Shown here piece after piece: positions 45,875 to 54,916 of a DNA stretch of 64,000 bases. Source of the stretch: Rhodothermales bacterium (GTDB taxonomy: Bacteria; Bacteroidota; Rhodothermia; Rhodothermales; Bin80); NCBI GenBank assembly GCA_958296045.1, contig CATQHT010000003.1, positions 2,602,814-2,666,813 on the forward strand, given 5' to 3'. Both the position numbers and the translations under genes were made by a program. The notes under the pieces are model-generated. The model was not told where the DNA came from. It did no database searches and saw only the letters and a program-made list of their open reading frames with translations. Positions within the stretch are counted from its first letter, which is position 1, and every line of letters begins with the position of its first letter.

Positions 45875-45992
45875 ACGGGAGGCGTTTCCCGCTCGGATTC
45901 CTGACTCACCGGAGAACGTTGCATGGGCCGTGTTGAACACCACATGGCCGCTGAGGAAGTGGCCAGCCTCAGACACAAACAGGACCCTATAA
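45804..45992 (+). CDS. Small basic protein directly before the methyltransferase-HNH gene
   Basis: 62 residues, starting MAKKTAKGKQYLAAGATLGR and continuing KPRKREAFPARIPDSPENVA. The N-terminus is Lys/Arg-rich. The stop TAA ends one base before the methyltransferase ATG (TAAC-ATG), so the two are probably translated together. A small basic protein before a modification enzyme could be a regulator or a subunit. No such gene lies before the paralogue at 13139, where a direct repeat sits instead. Confidence 0.5.
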   Translation: MAKKTAKGKQYLAAGATLGRKPRKREAFPARIPDSPENVAWAVLNTTWPLRKWPASDTNRTL

Positions 45993-45993
45993 C

Positions 45994-47403
45994 ATGGGAA
46001 TGCCGAACTGGCAAAACCGCACGTTGTTTCACGCTGACAACTTAGGCGTGCTTCGGAATATGAACAGTGAGTCAGTAGACTTGATTGCTACGGATCCGCC
46101 CTTCAATAAGAGTAGAGATTTTCACTCGACACCGGACAAGTTGGGTCCGGGAGCTTCATTCCACGATCGTTGGGACTGGAATGTCCATGTGCATCCAGAA
46201 TGGGTTAAGCACTTACAGGCTGATATGCCAGCATTGATGGAAGTCATAGAAAGCGGGCTCACGGCACACTCGCCGGCTATGGGTACATACCTCTGCTACA
46301 TGTCTGTGCGGCTGTGGGAAATGCATCGTGTCCTGAAACCTGCAGGTAGCATCTATCTGCACTGTGACCCAACGGCTAGTCACTATCTGAAAGCATGCAT
46401 GGATGCTATCTTCGGCAAGAATCAGTTTCGCAACGAGATTGTTTGGCATTATACCGGTGGAGGGCGAAGTAAGCGCTACTTTTCACGAAAGCATGATCTC
46501 ATTTACTGGTATGCCAAAGACGCCAGACGGTGTATGTTCAACATAGATGACATGCGCATCCCTTATAAGCCGACAAGTGGGTATGCCAAGGGTGGAATCA
46601 AATCAAAATCTGGGAAGCGCTATCAGCCACATCCGAAAGGGACTCCCGTAGACGATGTATGGGATATACCAATAATCAATCCTTTGTCGAAGGAACGTGT
46701 TGGTTACCCAACCCAAAAGCCACTCGTGTTATACGAGCGTATCATCAAGGCTAGTACGCAGAAAGGCGATGTTGTGCTCGATCCCTTTGCCGGCTGCGCC
46801 ACTACATGTATAGCGGCTGAAAAACTGGATCGTCAGTGGGTTGGCATCGACATTTGGGCGGGCGCAAAGGATATTGTCATTAAGCGAATGGAACGACAAC
46901 GTTCACTGGCTGGTGGTAAGCTGAAACGGTCAGGCACGAATAATCAAGAGTTATTTTCTGCTGACTTCATTGTCACCAAGGAGTTGCCTACACGTACGGA
47001 TGATGGCAAGACCGCAGCGATGGATTTACCGCCTACGATAAAGTATGCCAAGAAGGCTTGGGAACGCTTATCTCCGAGTAACATGCGTGAGCGTCTTCTT
47101 GAAGTGCAGAAGGATCCTAACGAGGATGGATTGTATCTGTGTGCAGGTTGCGGCCGGTCACTGGAAGCACCATTTTTTGAAATGGATCACATCAATCCAA
47201 AGGCAGCTAGTGGTGTGGATACCATCGATAATCGTATCATGTTGTGTCGCCCCTGCAACTTCACGAAGAAGCATAACCTGACTCTGAGTGGGCTATGGGC
47301 GAGCAATAAAGCTGATGGCTGGATGCAAAACGAGTCAATGACCAAGTACGCTACATACGTCGTTAAAGAACTAGTAAAGCGCCTGAGGAATACTTTGCGG
47401 TAG
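45994..47403 (+). CDS. Beta-class DNA methyltransferase fused to an HNH nuclease domain (paralogue 2)
   Basis: 469 residues from ATG 45994 (or ATG 46000). The N-terminus (NRTLFHADNLGVLRNMNSES), motif IV DPPF, the stretch to about residue 150, motif I DPFAGCATTC and the HNH end (CAGCGRSLEAPFFEMDHINP, then CRPCNF) all match the protein at 13139 closely. The segment between about residues 155 and 215 does not: here it reads WHYTGGGRSKRYFSRKHDLI, then IPYKPTSGYAKGGIKSKSGK, against YQGTANPRRTFKRKHDNILF and a different sequence in the other. In beta-class enzymes this is the target-recognition region, so the two should modify different sites. It follows a small basic gene. Confidence 0.85.
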   Translation: MGMPNWQNRTLFHADNLGVLRNMNSESVDLIATDPPFNKSRDFHSTPDKLGPGASFHDRWDWNVHVHPEWVKHLQADMPALMEVIESGLTAHSPAMGTYLCYMSVRLWEMHRVLKPAGSIYLHCDPTASHYLKACMDAIFGKNQFRNEIVWHYTGGGRSKRYFSRKHDLIYWYAKDARRCMFNIDDMRIPYKPTSGYAKGGIKSKSGKRYQPHPKGTPVDDVWDIPIINPLSKERVGYPTQKPLVLYERIIKASTQKGDVVLDPFAGCATTCIAAEKLDRQWVGIDIWAGAKDIVIKRMERQRSLAGGKLKRSGTNNQELFSADFIVTKELPTRTDDGKTAAMDLPPTIKYAKKAWERLSPSNMRERLLEVQKDPNEDGLYLCAGCGRSLEAPFFEMDHINPKAASGVDTIDNRIMLCRPCNFTKKHNLTLSGLWASNKADGWMQNESMTKYATYVVKELVKRLRNTLR

Positions 47404-47984
47404 GTGTGGAACACCAAAGTCTATGGGGCGCCTGAGTCGCCTGTATAGCCACGCTTCAGCCGCCCTATAGGAGAAACAAGAAGTACACTACACAATAGGG
47501 AAGCACGTCAAATAGGGTCGTACAGGGCTCTAGGAGGCTACCTGAGGCAATGCTGGAGGGGATGGTAAGGAGGGATTCGCTTTGGACGGAAAATAAGAAG
47601 ACTCCCGATGTACCGCTTACGAGGCTATCTGGGTCTGGTGTTCGACCCCGCTTGGTAGTTCAAGCAAATAAGCCCCGGTGAGTGTATGTACACGCGGATT
47701 ACGTGATGGCCCAAGGGCGTCGTTACACGCCGATTGGTGGATAAGAGGGCGCCGTTGGGAGTGGGCCAGCGCGGGCCCGCGGGTACCAGCGGCACACTGG
47801 GTCACTCCATGCACGGCTGACCTACGTGGATGTGGTAGCTGCAAGCGTCTTCTGCCAGGGAACGAACGAACTACGCAGCCACCCGCTGGATAGCTGAAGG
47901 CACCATGCACGCGGCCACGATATCATTAGCCCAAGCCATCGCCTCAGCGGGTAGCTGGGCGCTGAGGCGACCTATGGAATACTA
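47404..47984. other. Intergenic, no gene seen
   Basis: 580 bases between the methyltransferase and the pseudogene copy of the caspase-like gene. The only open frames are short and unconvincing. Confidence 0.5.
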
Positions 47985-48988
47985 CTGCGATGTATCTTGG
48001 CGAACAGCAGGCCTCGCGAGACGAACCATGAGCCCCTCGAGCTCGTCGTAGTAGGCGTCGACATTCATGGAAGCTTTGCGCGAATTCAAGGCGGCCACGG
48101 CGCGCTCTAGGTCTTCCTTCTCCCGCTCCATCGCCGTCATTAGCGCGTCGGCGCCGGTGGCAGACGGCCGCCTGAGCCAAGTGATCGCCGCCAGGTGGCC
48201 GTTAGCACTCTCGTGCGGCTCCTGAAGATACGTGCCCTGGTCATCCCCGTGTCGTCAATCAATGCGTGCTCGGTAGCTAGGTAGTCGCTCGCCTCATAGT
48301 GGCTGGCCGTCTGCAGGGCCGCATAACGGTATACCTCCAGCATCGACCGGCTGCCGTCACAATCGAGGTTCGCTGCAGGGCTGCTTAGCGCCTCTACCAG
48401 AAAGCGCGGAAAGACCGTCCGGAAGCGCTACGTGCCGCTACGCGTAGCCGTGACAACGATGCGCTCGAGAGCACTAAGTGCCGTCACAAATGGTCCGCTG
48501 GCGCTCGCGGTGTTGATGAATATTACGCGCTTCGCAGGCAGCGCATCCACCAGCTCCGCGTAGTCGGTGTCGGCCAAGTCCCGCCGAGCTTTGCTGAGCC
48601 GGCCCTGCGTGCCGTCATAGCTGCCATGGCCGAAAAGCAATTCATAGATATGGTCCTCTGGCGTCGTACGCTGGGCGAGAAGCGCAAATGCGCTGCGGAT
48701 GTTCTCGGCGTTGGCTACGCTGTCTACCACTGGTGCTTCCGTTGCAGACGGCTCGGCCACGATGGTGACATGTTCTGTCTTGAAGCCTAACGGACTAGTA
48801 AGCGTGGCATGGGCCTGGGAAAGGTACTGCAGCAGGTCCGCAGAGTATTCCAGAGATCCGCCAAGGTCGCCTAGAAGGAGGGCGTTGCGCGCAGACTGCG
48901 CCCACGCCGGGCTCGCCATGGGCCACAGCACCACGCCAGACGTTAGTAGCCTGGCTAATGCAAGCCCTGCCTGCGACGGTAGAGCCAT
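47985..48988 (-). pseudogene. Decayed copy of the caspase-like gene
   Basis: The minus strand from ATG 48988 follows the protein at 58920-59927: LLGDLGGSLEYSADLLQYLS, then FGHGSYDG, then VIFINTASASGPFV. A stop at 48428 ends the frame after TATRSGT, and several frameshifts follow (LEVYRYAALQTASHYEASDY is in another frame). It cannot make a full protein. It is the 3' part of a degenerate duplicate of the operon at the right edge. Confidence 0.9.
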
Positions 48989-50390
48989 TCCGCGCAAAGT
49001 AAAAGGATGGAAAGGATGAACAGAGCCGGCATGTCCCACAGATATTCCCCGTTAAATACCGATGCGCTGGTCCGCCGCTCCCGCAGGTTGATCGGCACCG
49101 TATCTGCCTCTTCTGGCGTATAGTAGCGGATTATCATGCGCTCAAGGATGGAGCGTTTCAGCGTGGCATCGAAAAACTCCGCATGGTCGGGGCGGGCGAC
49201 AAAGCTGCGCTCCTGTCTATCAATGATGCGGCTCCCATGCATGGCCGCCACCTCCAGACGATACAGCCCTTCGGTGCGTGGCGTAAGATGAGTGGCATTG
49301 CTTCCACCAAGCGCTAGGTCTTCGTCAAATGGAAGTGGCAGCATGCTACCATCTGACGTTGTCACGGTGCCTTCGATCCGGGCTCCCTCCTGCGTTCCGT
49401 ACGCGGTGTCATACACATCCACGAGAATCAGTGACTTGGTGCCTGCCTCCAGGTGTCCCTGGTCCAGGTCCACATCCACCGCGTCGGGCGTCGAAGCAGC
49501 CAGCCATCGGGCCAGAATCGCTCGTGCCGGTAATCGGTGGCTTCCAGCAGCATCTGCCATCGCCATGAGCTGCTGGTGGCCATCGCCGCGGTGTGCCCCT
49601 TGCCATAGCGCTGCACCACCAAGAGCGGCTCCGCTGCGCCGTGCATGTCCTCAGGCTTCTCGCCAACATCTGAGCCCCTGCCTTTGGCGCACCCACATAG
49701 TTGATGCTCGTAGAGAGCGGCATGCCAGTCCACAGTTTGCGGTTAGCTTCTGGCTCTGGAGACAGCTTCAGGATGGGGCTCTAAAGACCCGCGGCGGTAG
49801 GCTCAAAAGCAAAGCCCTGCGGCTTCTCGCTGGGGCGGCGCGGGTCTGTGAACTGTCTGGGGATCACCTAGGCGCGCGAAGCATCCAGGTATACAGGCAG
49901 CATATCCGCGATGGGGCCCGTCACATACACGCCCTCGGAAAAGGTCTTGCGTCCTCCCATCATGAGGAAACCCCCTCCACGTTTACGCACGAATGTCTCC
50001 ATCAGACGCCGTTTCGAAGGCGCAAATGCGGACGCCTCCACGTCGCCCAGGATGAGCTCATCGAAGGCGTAGAGCTCCGCCGCGTCGTCGGGAAACCCTC
50101 CTACCAGCTCTGTCGGGCTGCGAATCCTCTGCCGGTAGAGTTTCCCCGTACCCGTGCGGCGATAGACGTGAAGTCCACTACCTAGTTCTCTTCCAGTGCG
50201 CGCTTGATGAACTTGAAGTCTTGCCGCAAATGCCCTTCGTAGTACAACACGCGCAGCGAGTCCCTGGCGGCGTCCACCAGCATCGACTGCGTATTGTTGC
50301 GTGTGTCATGTTCATCCGAAGCGGCCTCCACGGCCATGCGATAGGCGAAGGCATCCTCCATCGGCGGCTCAAAAAAGAGGCGCTTCGCCA
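48955..50390 (-). pseudogene. Decayed copy of the VWA/GATase membrane protein gene, 5' truncated
   Basis: Matches residues about 287-758 of the protein at 59894-62170: FFEPPMEDAFAYRMAVEAAS at the beginning, LRVLYYEGHLRQDFKFIKRA, and at the end LWDMPALFILSILLLCAEWL. The frame breaks several times (stops and shifts near 50180, 49780 and 49570). The first 286 residues, including the VWA domain, are missing; the break near 50390 adjoins the DUF4365 unit, suggesting that its arrival cut the gene. Confidence 0.9.
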
Positions 50391-50467
50391 ACGATGCTGA
50401 GAAGGCTGTCAAAGCGCATCCGTGTGCGCAGGTTGCCACCATCCCAGAGGATCCAGCGCCGTTCCTG

Positions 50468-51625
50468 TCACGAAGCCGACGGCTGAAATGCTAAGTCATC
50501 CACGTCTGGGTCGGCATTAAGAATCACTTTGACGAGCTCTGGACGCAGCAATCGCCATCGCTGTCCTATACGCTCCAGATCACCCGACATTTCCACAGCC
50601 GCCCCATCCTTGTGGGCCTGAACAGCGCGCTCATAGTCCTCTCGCTCCAACTCTGCCTGTACCGACCGCTGTTTATTGCCGATTGATGTGGACAAACGGA
50701 TCGTCCCTTCCCCAACATTCTGGTCGCGCGGCAGCAGCCGAACAAAGCCGACGAGCGTTTCGTCAGGCCGTGGCGCTTGCGCCCGCAACAACCGGGCCGC
50801 TTCTTTAAAGAGCGGCACCTCAGAGGGGCGGAAACGAACAGTGGATGAGCGGTGATTCTCTGGGCGCGTCCGCGCCCACATGACACGTATATCCAACGTT
50901 GGAAACGGCTTGATAATTCGGACCAGCGCTTCGCATAGATTGGCGCTTACGCCGCTCTCTAATGCACCCACAAACGCTTCTACATCTCCTACCACTGCGC
51001 GCTCCGCGGCCTGCGACATTGAACTCAGAGCCTGCATAAGACGCGGCGTAAACCTACGTTGATCTGGTGCGCCTGGATCGCCTTGTTCACGAAACAACGC
51101 TGGCATCCGTGGCGGTACGACCGGCGTGAGCAAGGTGACGACGAAGCTTCCGTGAGCAGTCTGTCCAAGCTGAATGCTTTTCACCAGATCCGCTGCCTTC
51201 TGGTTTTCTCCGGGTCGATAGACCGCCTTTGGCTTGTCCAGAGAGCAAGCCGCAGCCAATAGCAGGTCTCGAGTGCCGCCGATGAGGCTTACCCCGTCGT
51301 CCAATGCAATGCTTCCGTCCCTGCTTTCACCTGCCCGGATTAGAATGACATCGCGGTCTGCGGTCACCAGCGATCGATACACTGTTAACTGATCTTGTTC
51401 GGTAACGTCTGCGAACGTGTCGATAAGATCTGCGACCACACTTGCATAGTCTCCCAAGCGCTCGGTCCGTGGGACAATAATGTCTGGGAGTCCCTCACCG
51501 ATATAGACATCCGAGTGTTTACGGTACGGCTCCTCTTGATTCCAGCCAGAGGACCTGGCATATGCGGACAGGGCCCCGGGCGTTACCGCCCTTAGTGCAC
51601 TCCGATCCCGTATGCTGATACGCAT
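50468..51625 (-). CDS. Unknown 385-residue partner of the DUF4365 protein
   Basis: The protein is soluble, with no signal or membrane segment. Blocks visible: ALRAVTPGALSAYARSSGW near the start, SIQLGQTAHGSFVVTLLTPV in the middle, SQAAERAVVGDVEAFVGALE then SGVSANLCEALVRI, and near the end REDYERAVQAHKDGAAVEMS with GDLERIGQRWRLLRPELVKV. The ending has an OB-fold-like look. I have a memory of similar proteins beside DUF4365 genes in bacterial accessory regions but cannot name a family. Its ATG shares a base with the DUF4365 stop (TGATG), so the two form one unit. Function unknown; a DNA-binding or sensing role in a defence pair is inference. Confidence 0.75.
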   Translation of the reverse strand: MRISIRDRSALRAVTPGALSAYARSSGWNQEEPYRKHSDVYIGEGLPDIIVPRTERLGDYASVVADLIDTFADVTEQDQLTVYRSLVTADRDVILIRAGESRDGSIALDDGVSLIGGTRDLLLAAACSLDKPKAVYRPGENQKAADLVKSIQLGQTAHGSFVVTLLTPVVPPRMPALFREQGDPGAPDQRRFTPRLMQALSSMSQAAERAVVGDVEAFVGALESGVSANLCEALVRIIKPFPTLDIRVMWARTRPENHRSSTVRFRPSEVPLFKEAARLLRAQAPRPDETLVGFVRLLPRDQNVGEGTIRLSTSIGNKQRSVQAELEREDYERAVQAHKDGAAVEMSGDLERIGQRWRLLRPELVKVILNADPDVDDLAFQPSAS

Positions 51626-52137
51626 CAGATTGCTCCCCGCCTGGACCGATCCATCAGATTGCGTATCACGTCGACATTGAGCAGATTATGTTTGGGAATA
51701 CGGACCGTGATGGTCTGTTGATTAACAACATCTTCGTGGCCTCGCTGCAAGTTCAACCAGTAGGTCCGCCGTCGAAGAATGAGCTCCTCGGCTGTCACGG
51801 TCACCCAGTCCGAGTTATTCGTCGGAAGCTCCAGCACGACGAGCAATCGGGGGGTTTGTGTCTCCAGGCGCAAATCGTTGTAGTTCTTCTTGGATAGCCT
51901 AACCTTCAATACTCCATCATTTGGTGCGGCCAATGCGGTACTAGCCTTTAGCTGCAAATCGATGGCCGGTCGACGCCGCCCGCCCGCCTGAATGCGCGAA
52001 TCGACGCTGTCTCGGTCTGGTTCCGGCACCGAAGTCGCATAGCCGGCCCGCGCCGCCAGCGCCTTCACATAAACGCGAGATAACGCTTCCTTCTGGTCGG
52101 CTGTGGTCAGCAGCGAATCCATCCTGTCCTTAAACAA
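51625..52137 (-). CDS. DUF4365 protein, PD-(D/E)xK nuclease-like
   Basis: 170 residues. The N-terminus has the DUF4365 pattern: EALSRVYVKALAARAGYATS, then DSVDSRIQAGGRRRPAIDLQ and LKAST. E18, D46 and the Q62-x-K64 pair (LQLK) fit the E...D...(E/Q)xK core of restriction-endonuclease-fold proteins. The rest reads LRLETQTPRLLVVLELPTNN and EELILRRRTYWLNLQRGHED, with further beta strands. DUF4365 proteins are known from restriction and defence contexts. It is the first gene of a two-gene unit with a TGATG overlap. Start ATG 52137; no strong ribosome binding site. Confidence 0.75.
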   Translation of the reverse strand: MFKDRMDSLLTTADQKEALSRVYVKALAARAGYATSVPEPDRDSVDSRIQAGGRRRPAIDLQLKASTALAAPNDGVLKVRLSKKNYNDLRLETQTPRLLVVLELPTNNSDWVTVTAEELILRRRTYWLNLQRGHEDVVNQQTITVRIPKHNLLNVDVIRNLMDRSRRGAI

Positions 52138-52749
52138 GATTCATGTGCAACGTATGGCCATTGCGGCACAGGGCAACACTCCAGTAACAGAAATGTTCAG
52201 GCACTGCGCTGTGCCCGGCTCGGCGCTTTACGCTCTACCTAAAAGGGACACCTGCATGCTTGCATGGTACTCTCGTCCCGGGCCCGCAAGCTGCGGAAAC
52301 GTAAGGCTGTCGGTGGCACAACGGACGCGCGCGCCAACCTCTGATGCCCAACGCTCAAGAACAAATAGAGCCCGCCCATGCATGTTAGACATTGGACCGC
52401 GCGAACGGGATCACCCCCGCCTACCGGCCGCGAGGCTGGGAAAGGTGAAGGGTCGGGTCGCGCGCGGCACCGGACCAGGATCGCCGCCTACACGAGCGGG
52501 AAGCGAATACCTGTGCCTAATTGTGCCCAAAAGGCGCTCCACGGGTCTCCATGAGTCCGGCAACCCGCGTGTGAGCACGCTATTGATTCAATTTGGGCCA
52601 GCACCGCCCGCTTTGCATACACCTACCGCAACGAACAGCGTACCACATTGCCAAAAGTTACCTACATTACGGCTCCAGCCGGGCAGCGATCGTTCAAACC
52701 CAACTAGGCATGGTGCAGTCCCGCGAGGGCGCGAGGGGAGCCCGTTACA
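52138..52749. other. Intergenic with a fragment shared with 58.8 kb
   Basis: No gene supported. Bases 52617-52715 are repeated in inverse orientation at about 58825-58920 (see repeat). The long frame 52103-52753 on the + strand has no protein-like character. Confidence 0.5.
52617..52715 (+). repeat. Inverted copy of a 95-bp sequence at 58.8 kb
   Basis: Shares GTTACCTACATTACGG and ACCCAACTAGGCATGGTGCA with the reverse strand of 58825-58920, with about 80% agreement over 95 bases. The two copies bracket the AbiJ-like gene and the IS1634-type element. At 58.8 kb the copy continues into the IS1380 transposase remnant. Confidence 0.75.
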
Positions 52750-52995
52750 ATGAAGTACACCATCGGCACGCCGACCTGCACAGAGCGGGAGCGTCCTGGT
52801 GCGGCCTTCGCACTGAACCGGAACTATCCCAATCCGTTTCACCTAGCGACCACCGTCCGCTACACGCTGTTACGCCCCGGCCCAGTCTGGCTGGGCGTCT
52901 ACGACCTCCTCGGGCGAGAGGTAGTTCGCCTAATGGACGGCCTCGCGGCTGCTGGCTCGCACCAGGCCCGGGTCGAGGCCAGGGGGGTGTATCTT
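52750..52995 (+). pseudogene. Remnant of a T9SS sorting domain
   Basis: The + strand reads FALNRNYPNPFHLATTVRYT, LLRPGPVWLGVYDLLGREVV, then RLMDGLAAAGSHQARVEARG and VYLFGL. This is the C-terminal type A sorting domain of T9SS cargo, without the rest of the cargo protein. No stop separates it from the following AbiJ-like gene, so one frame covers both. The fusion is probably accidental. Confidence 0.85.
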
Positions 52996-53034
52996 TTCGG
53001 CTTGACGACCTCGCTCCACTCACGTCTTGAACAC

Positions 53035-53943
53035 ATGGCAGATACCCTAGACTGGACTAATGATTCCAGGTCATTTTCTCAACGCTATGGTTATGATCCA
53101 CGGCCTGAATGTATGCGCCTAGGACACCTGTCCTTCGCCGCAAGAACCGCAGCCTACAACGTCGTTTATGACATGATAGCTACTGCGGGCGACTGGGGAT
53201 CCAACGTTACTAGGCCCATGCCGAGAGTGTGCCGCTGTGCAATAGCGTCATGCCTGCTGAAGCCAATGCGCGAAGTGAACCTGTTACGGAATGAGGTATT
53301 CAGTGTCGTAGAAGACATTATGCTCGAGCGGCCTTTTAACAAGATGCTGGACCTGCTGGAGTTTCTAGCGAATTATTCGGAGGTGCGGGAGGTTCAGGGG
53401 GCACGCTGGCTAAACACCCGACTTAAGCAACTCCCCCACGACATAAACGCCGCCTTTGACCAATATGGGGCGGCGTATTTGTTTTGCACTTCAAGACAGC
53501 CCTTCCGGGTTTTTCCGCGAACTTCTGAGGCCCAAGGCGTTGCAGTTCAAAACGCTGTGGCAACACTGCATGGCCAAAAGCTAGCTGCATCTGTGACACA
53601 CCTACGCGAAGCAGCGGCTCACCTTAACTCAGGAGAGTTCGCAGACGCAATCGCAGACAGTATACACGCAGTTGAGTCTGTTGCACGCTTTTTCGATAAG
53701 AATGCAGGTAGGACCTTGGGACCTGCAATAGATTCCCTCCGCAAACAGGGAGTGCTCAAGCACCCAGCACTGGCACATGCAATAAAATTACTTTACGGCT
53801 ACACATGTGATCAGGAAGGTATACGACATGCCTTGGTATTCAAGGGCGAAGCCAACGTTGACATGAATGAGGCCATGTTTATGTTTGGCGCGTGCGCTTC
53901 TTTAGCCGCTTATTTGGCAAACGCCTGTGCAAGTGAGTGCTAA
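53035..53943 (+). CDS. AbiJ-like HEPN abortive-infection protein
   Basis: About 302 residues from ATG 53035. It starts in the way of AbiJ N-terminal-domain-4 proteins (FSQRYGYDPRP, then FAARTAAYNVVYDMIA). It ends with their conserved helical block: LREAAAHLNSGEFADAIADS, IHAVESVARFF, LKHPALAHAIKLLYGYT, then QEGIRHALVFKGE with the HEPN-type R...H residues. HEPN proteins of this kind cleave RNA and stop growth on phage infection. An in-frame T9SS fragment precedes it, so the annotated frame can seem longer (from 52750). An IS1634-type element begins about 65 bases after its stop. Confidence 0.7.
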   Translation: MADTLDWTNDSRSFSQRYGYDPRPECMRLGHLSFAARTAAYNVVYDMIATAGDWGSNVTRPMPRVCRCAIASCLLKPMREVNLLRNEVFSVVEDIMLERPFNKMLDLLEFLANYSEVREVQGARWLNTRLKQLPHDINAAFDQYGAAYLFCTSRQPFRVFPRTSEAQGVAVQNAVATLHGQKLAASVTHLREAAAHLNSGEFADAIADSIHAVESVARFFDKNAGRTLGPAIDSLRKQGVLKHPALAHAIKLLYGYTCDQEGIRHALVFKGEANVDMNEAMFMFGACASLAAYLANACASEC

Positions 53944-54219
53944 GCAGCCGGTTCAGTTAGTGATCGGCTGGATTTGCCCGACCCATGTGAAGCAGGAGTG
54001 GCTGTCTTACCTCAAGTTTGTCAATTGCGCCCCATGTGCAGCGAAATCAGGGTTTATTTTGTGGCAATATGGCCTCAAATTATGTGTTATACCTATGATC
54101 CATATGGCTTTGATACCTTTTTTTCTCAAAATACCCAATGTAGTGGAATGTTCCAGAACCATTTCGCTGCAAAGCCGTATATTGACGCATGGGCACCCGA
54201 TACCCGCACGCTCACACGC

Positions 54220-54899
54220 ATGTACATCCGCGCCAAGACACGCATCCTTAAATCAGGTGCCAAGGCCACCAGCTACGCGCTGGTCGAATGCCACCGTATC
54301 AAGGGCGCTCCTAAACAGCGGACCGTCCTCAACCTGGGCCAATCCTTCGCAATCCCCAAAGAACAATGGCGCGCATTGATCCTCCATATTGACGAGGGCT
54401 TACGAGGGCAGAGCCGCCTAGCGTTTGAGAGTGAAGGCCTCCGCCATGCCAGCGAGACCATCGTTGAGAAGCTGCTGGAAAAGGGCTACAACGTGGACGA
54501 CCCACGCGACGACCGGGATGCTGTCATCATTGATGAAGTCCATCATACCGACACTCGTACCGTCGGAGGCGAACGTGTGGCTCTGAAAGCGTTGCAGCTG
54601 TTGGGATTCGCAAAGTCCTTGCGAATGCTGACGTTGCGCGAAGATCAGATTCACCTGGCGACGGCGCTGGTGGTCGGGCGCATGCTCTTGCCCGGCAGTG
54701 AACGACATACGCATGAATGGATGCACGAACGATCCAGCATCCTGGAGTTACTGCACTGCGACCTCCCCAGTCTGAGCAGCCTTTACCGTATCGGAGATGC
54801 CCTCTACGAGCACCGTCAGTCGATCATGGATGCACTCTTCGGCACCACGAAGGAGCTCTTGGGATTCAGCGAAACCATTGCCTTCTTTGACCTGACCAC
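54220..54899 (+). pseudogene. IS1634-family transposase, N-terminal part
   Basis: From ATG 54220: MYIRAKTRILKSGAKATSYA, LVECHRIKGAPKQRTVLNLG, the usual IS1634 start. It continues to GFSETIAFFDLT, which holds the first catalytic Asp. At 54899 the frame enters the recombinase element and ends. The second part starts at 57088. Joined, the sequence reads FFDLTTNVFYTGRKKGDLLR, a normal IS1634 core. Confidence 0.9.
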
Positions 54900-54916
54900 G
54901 ACGTGGAATCAAAAAG
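54897..54916. other. attL of the serine-recombinase element
   Basis: CAC (54897-54899) is shared with the right end; beyond it, inside the element, lies GGAATCAAAAAG (54905-54916), the inverse of CTTTTTGATTCC at 57069-57080. Confidence 0.8.

Noticed and set aside
52103..52753. 216-residue frame on the + strand
   Set aside because: Antisense to the DUF4365 start at its beginning, biased composition, no domain; part is the 95-bp inverted repeat.
54748..54899. Last 50 residues of the serine recombinase frame
   Set aside because: They are read from IS1634 DNA beyond the left attachment site, antisense to its transposase; not part of the recombinase family.
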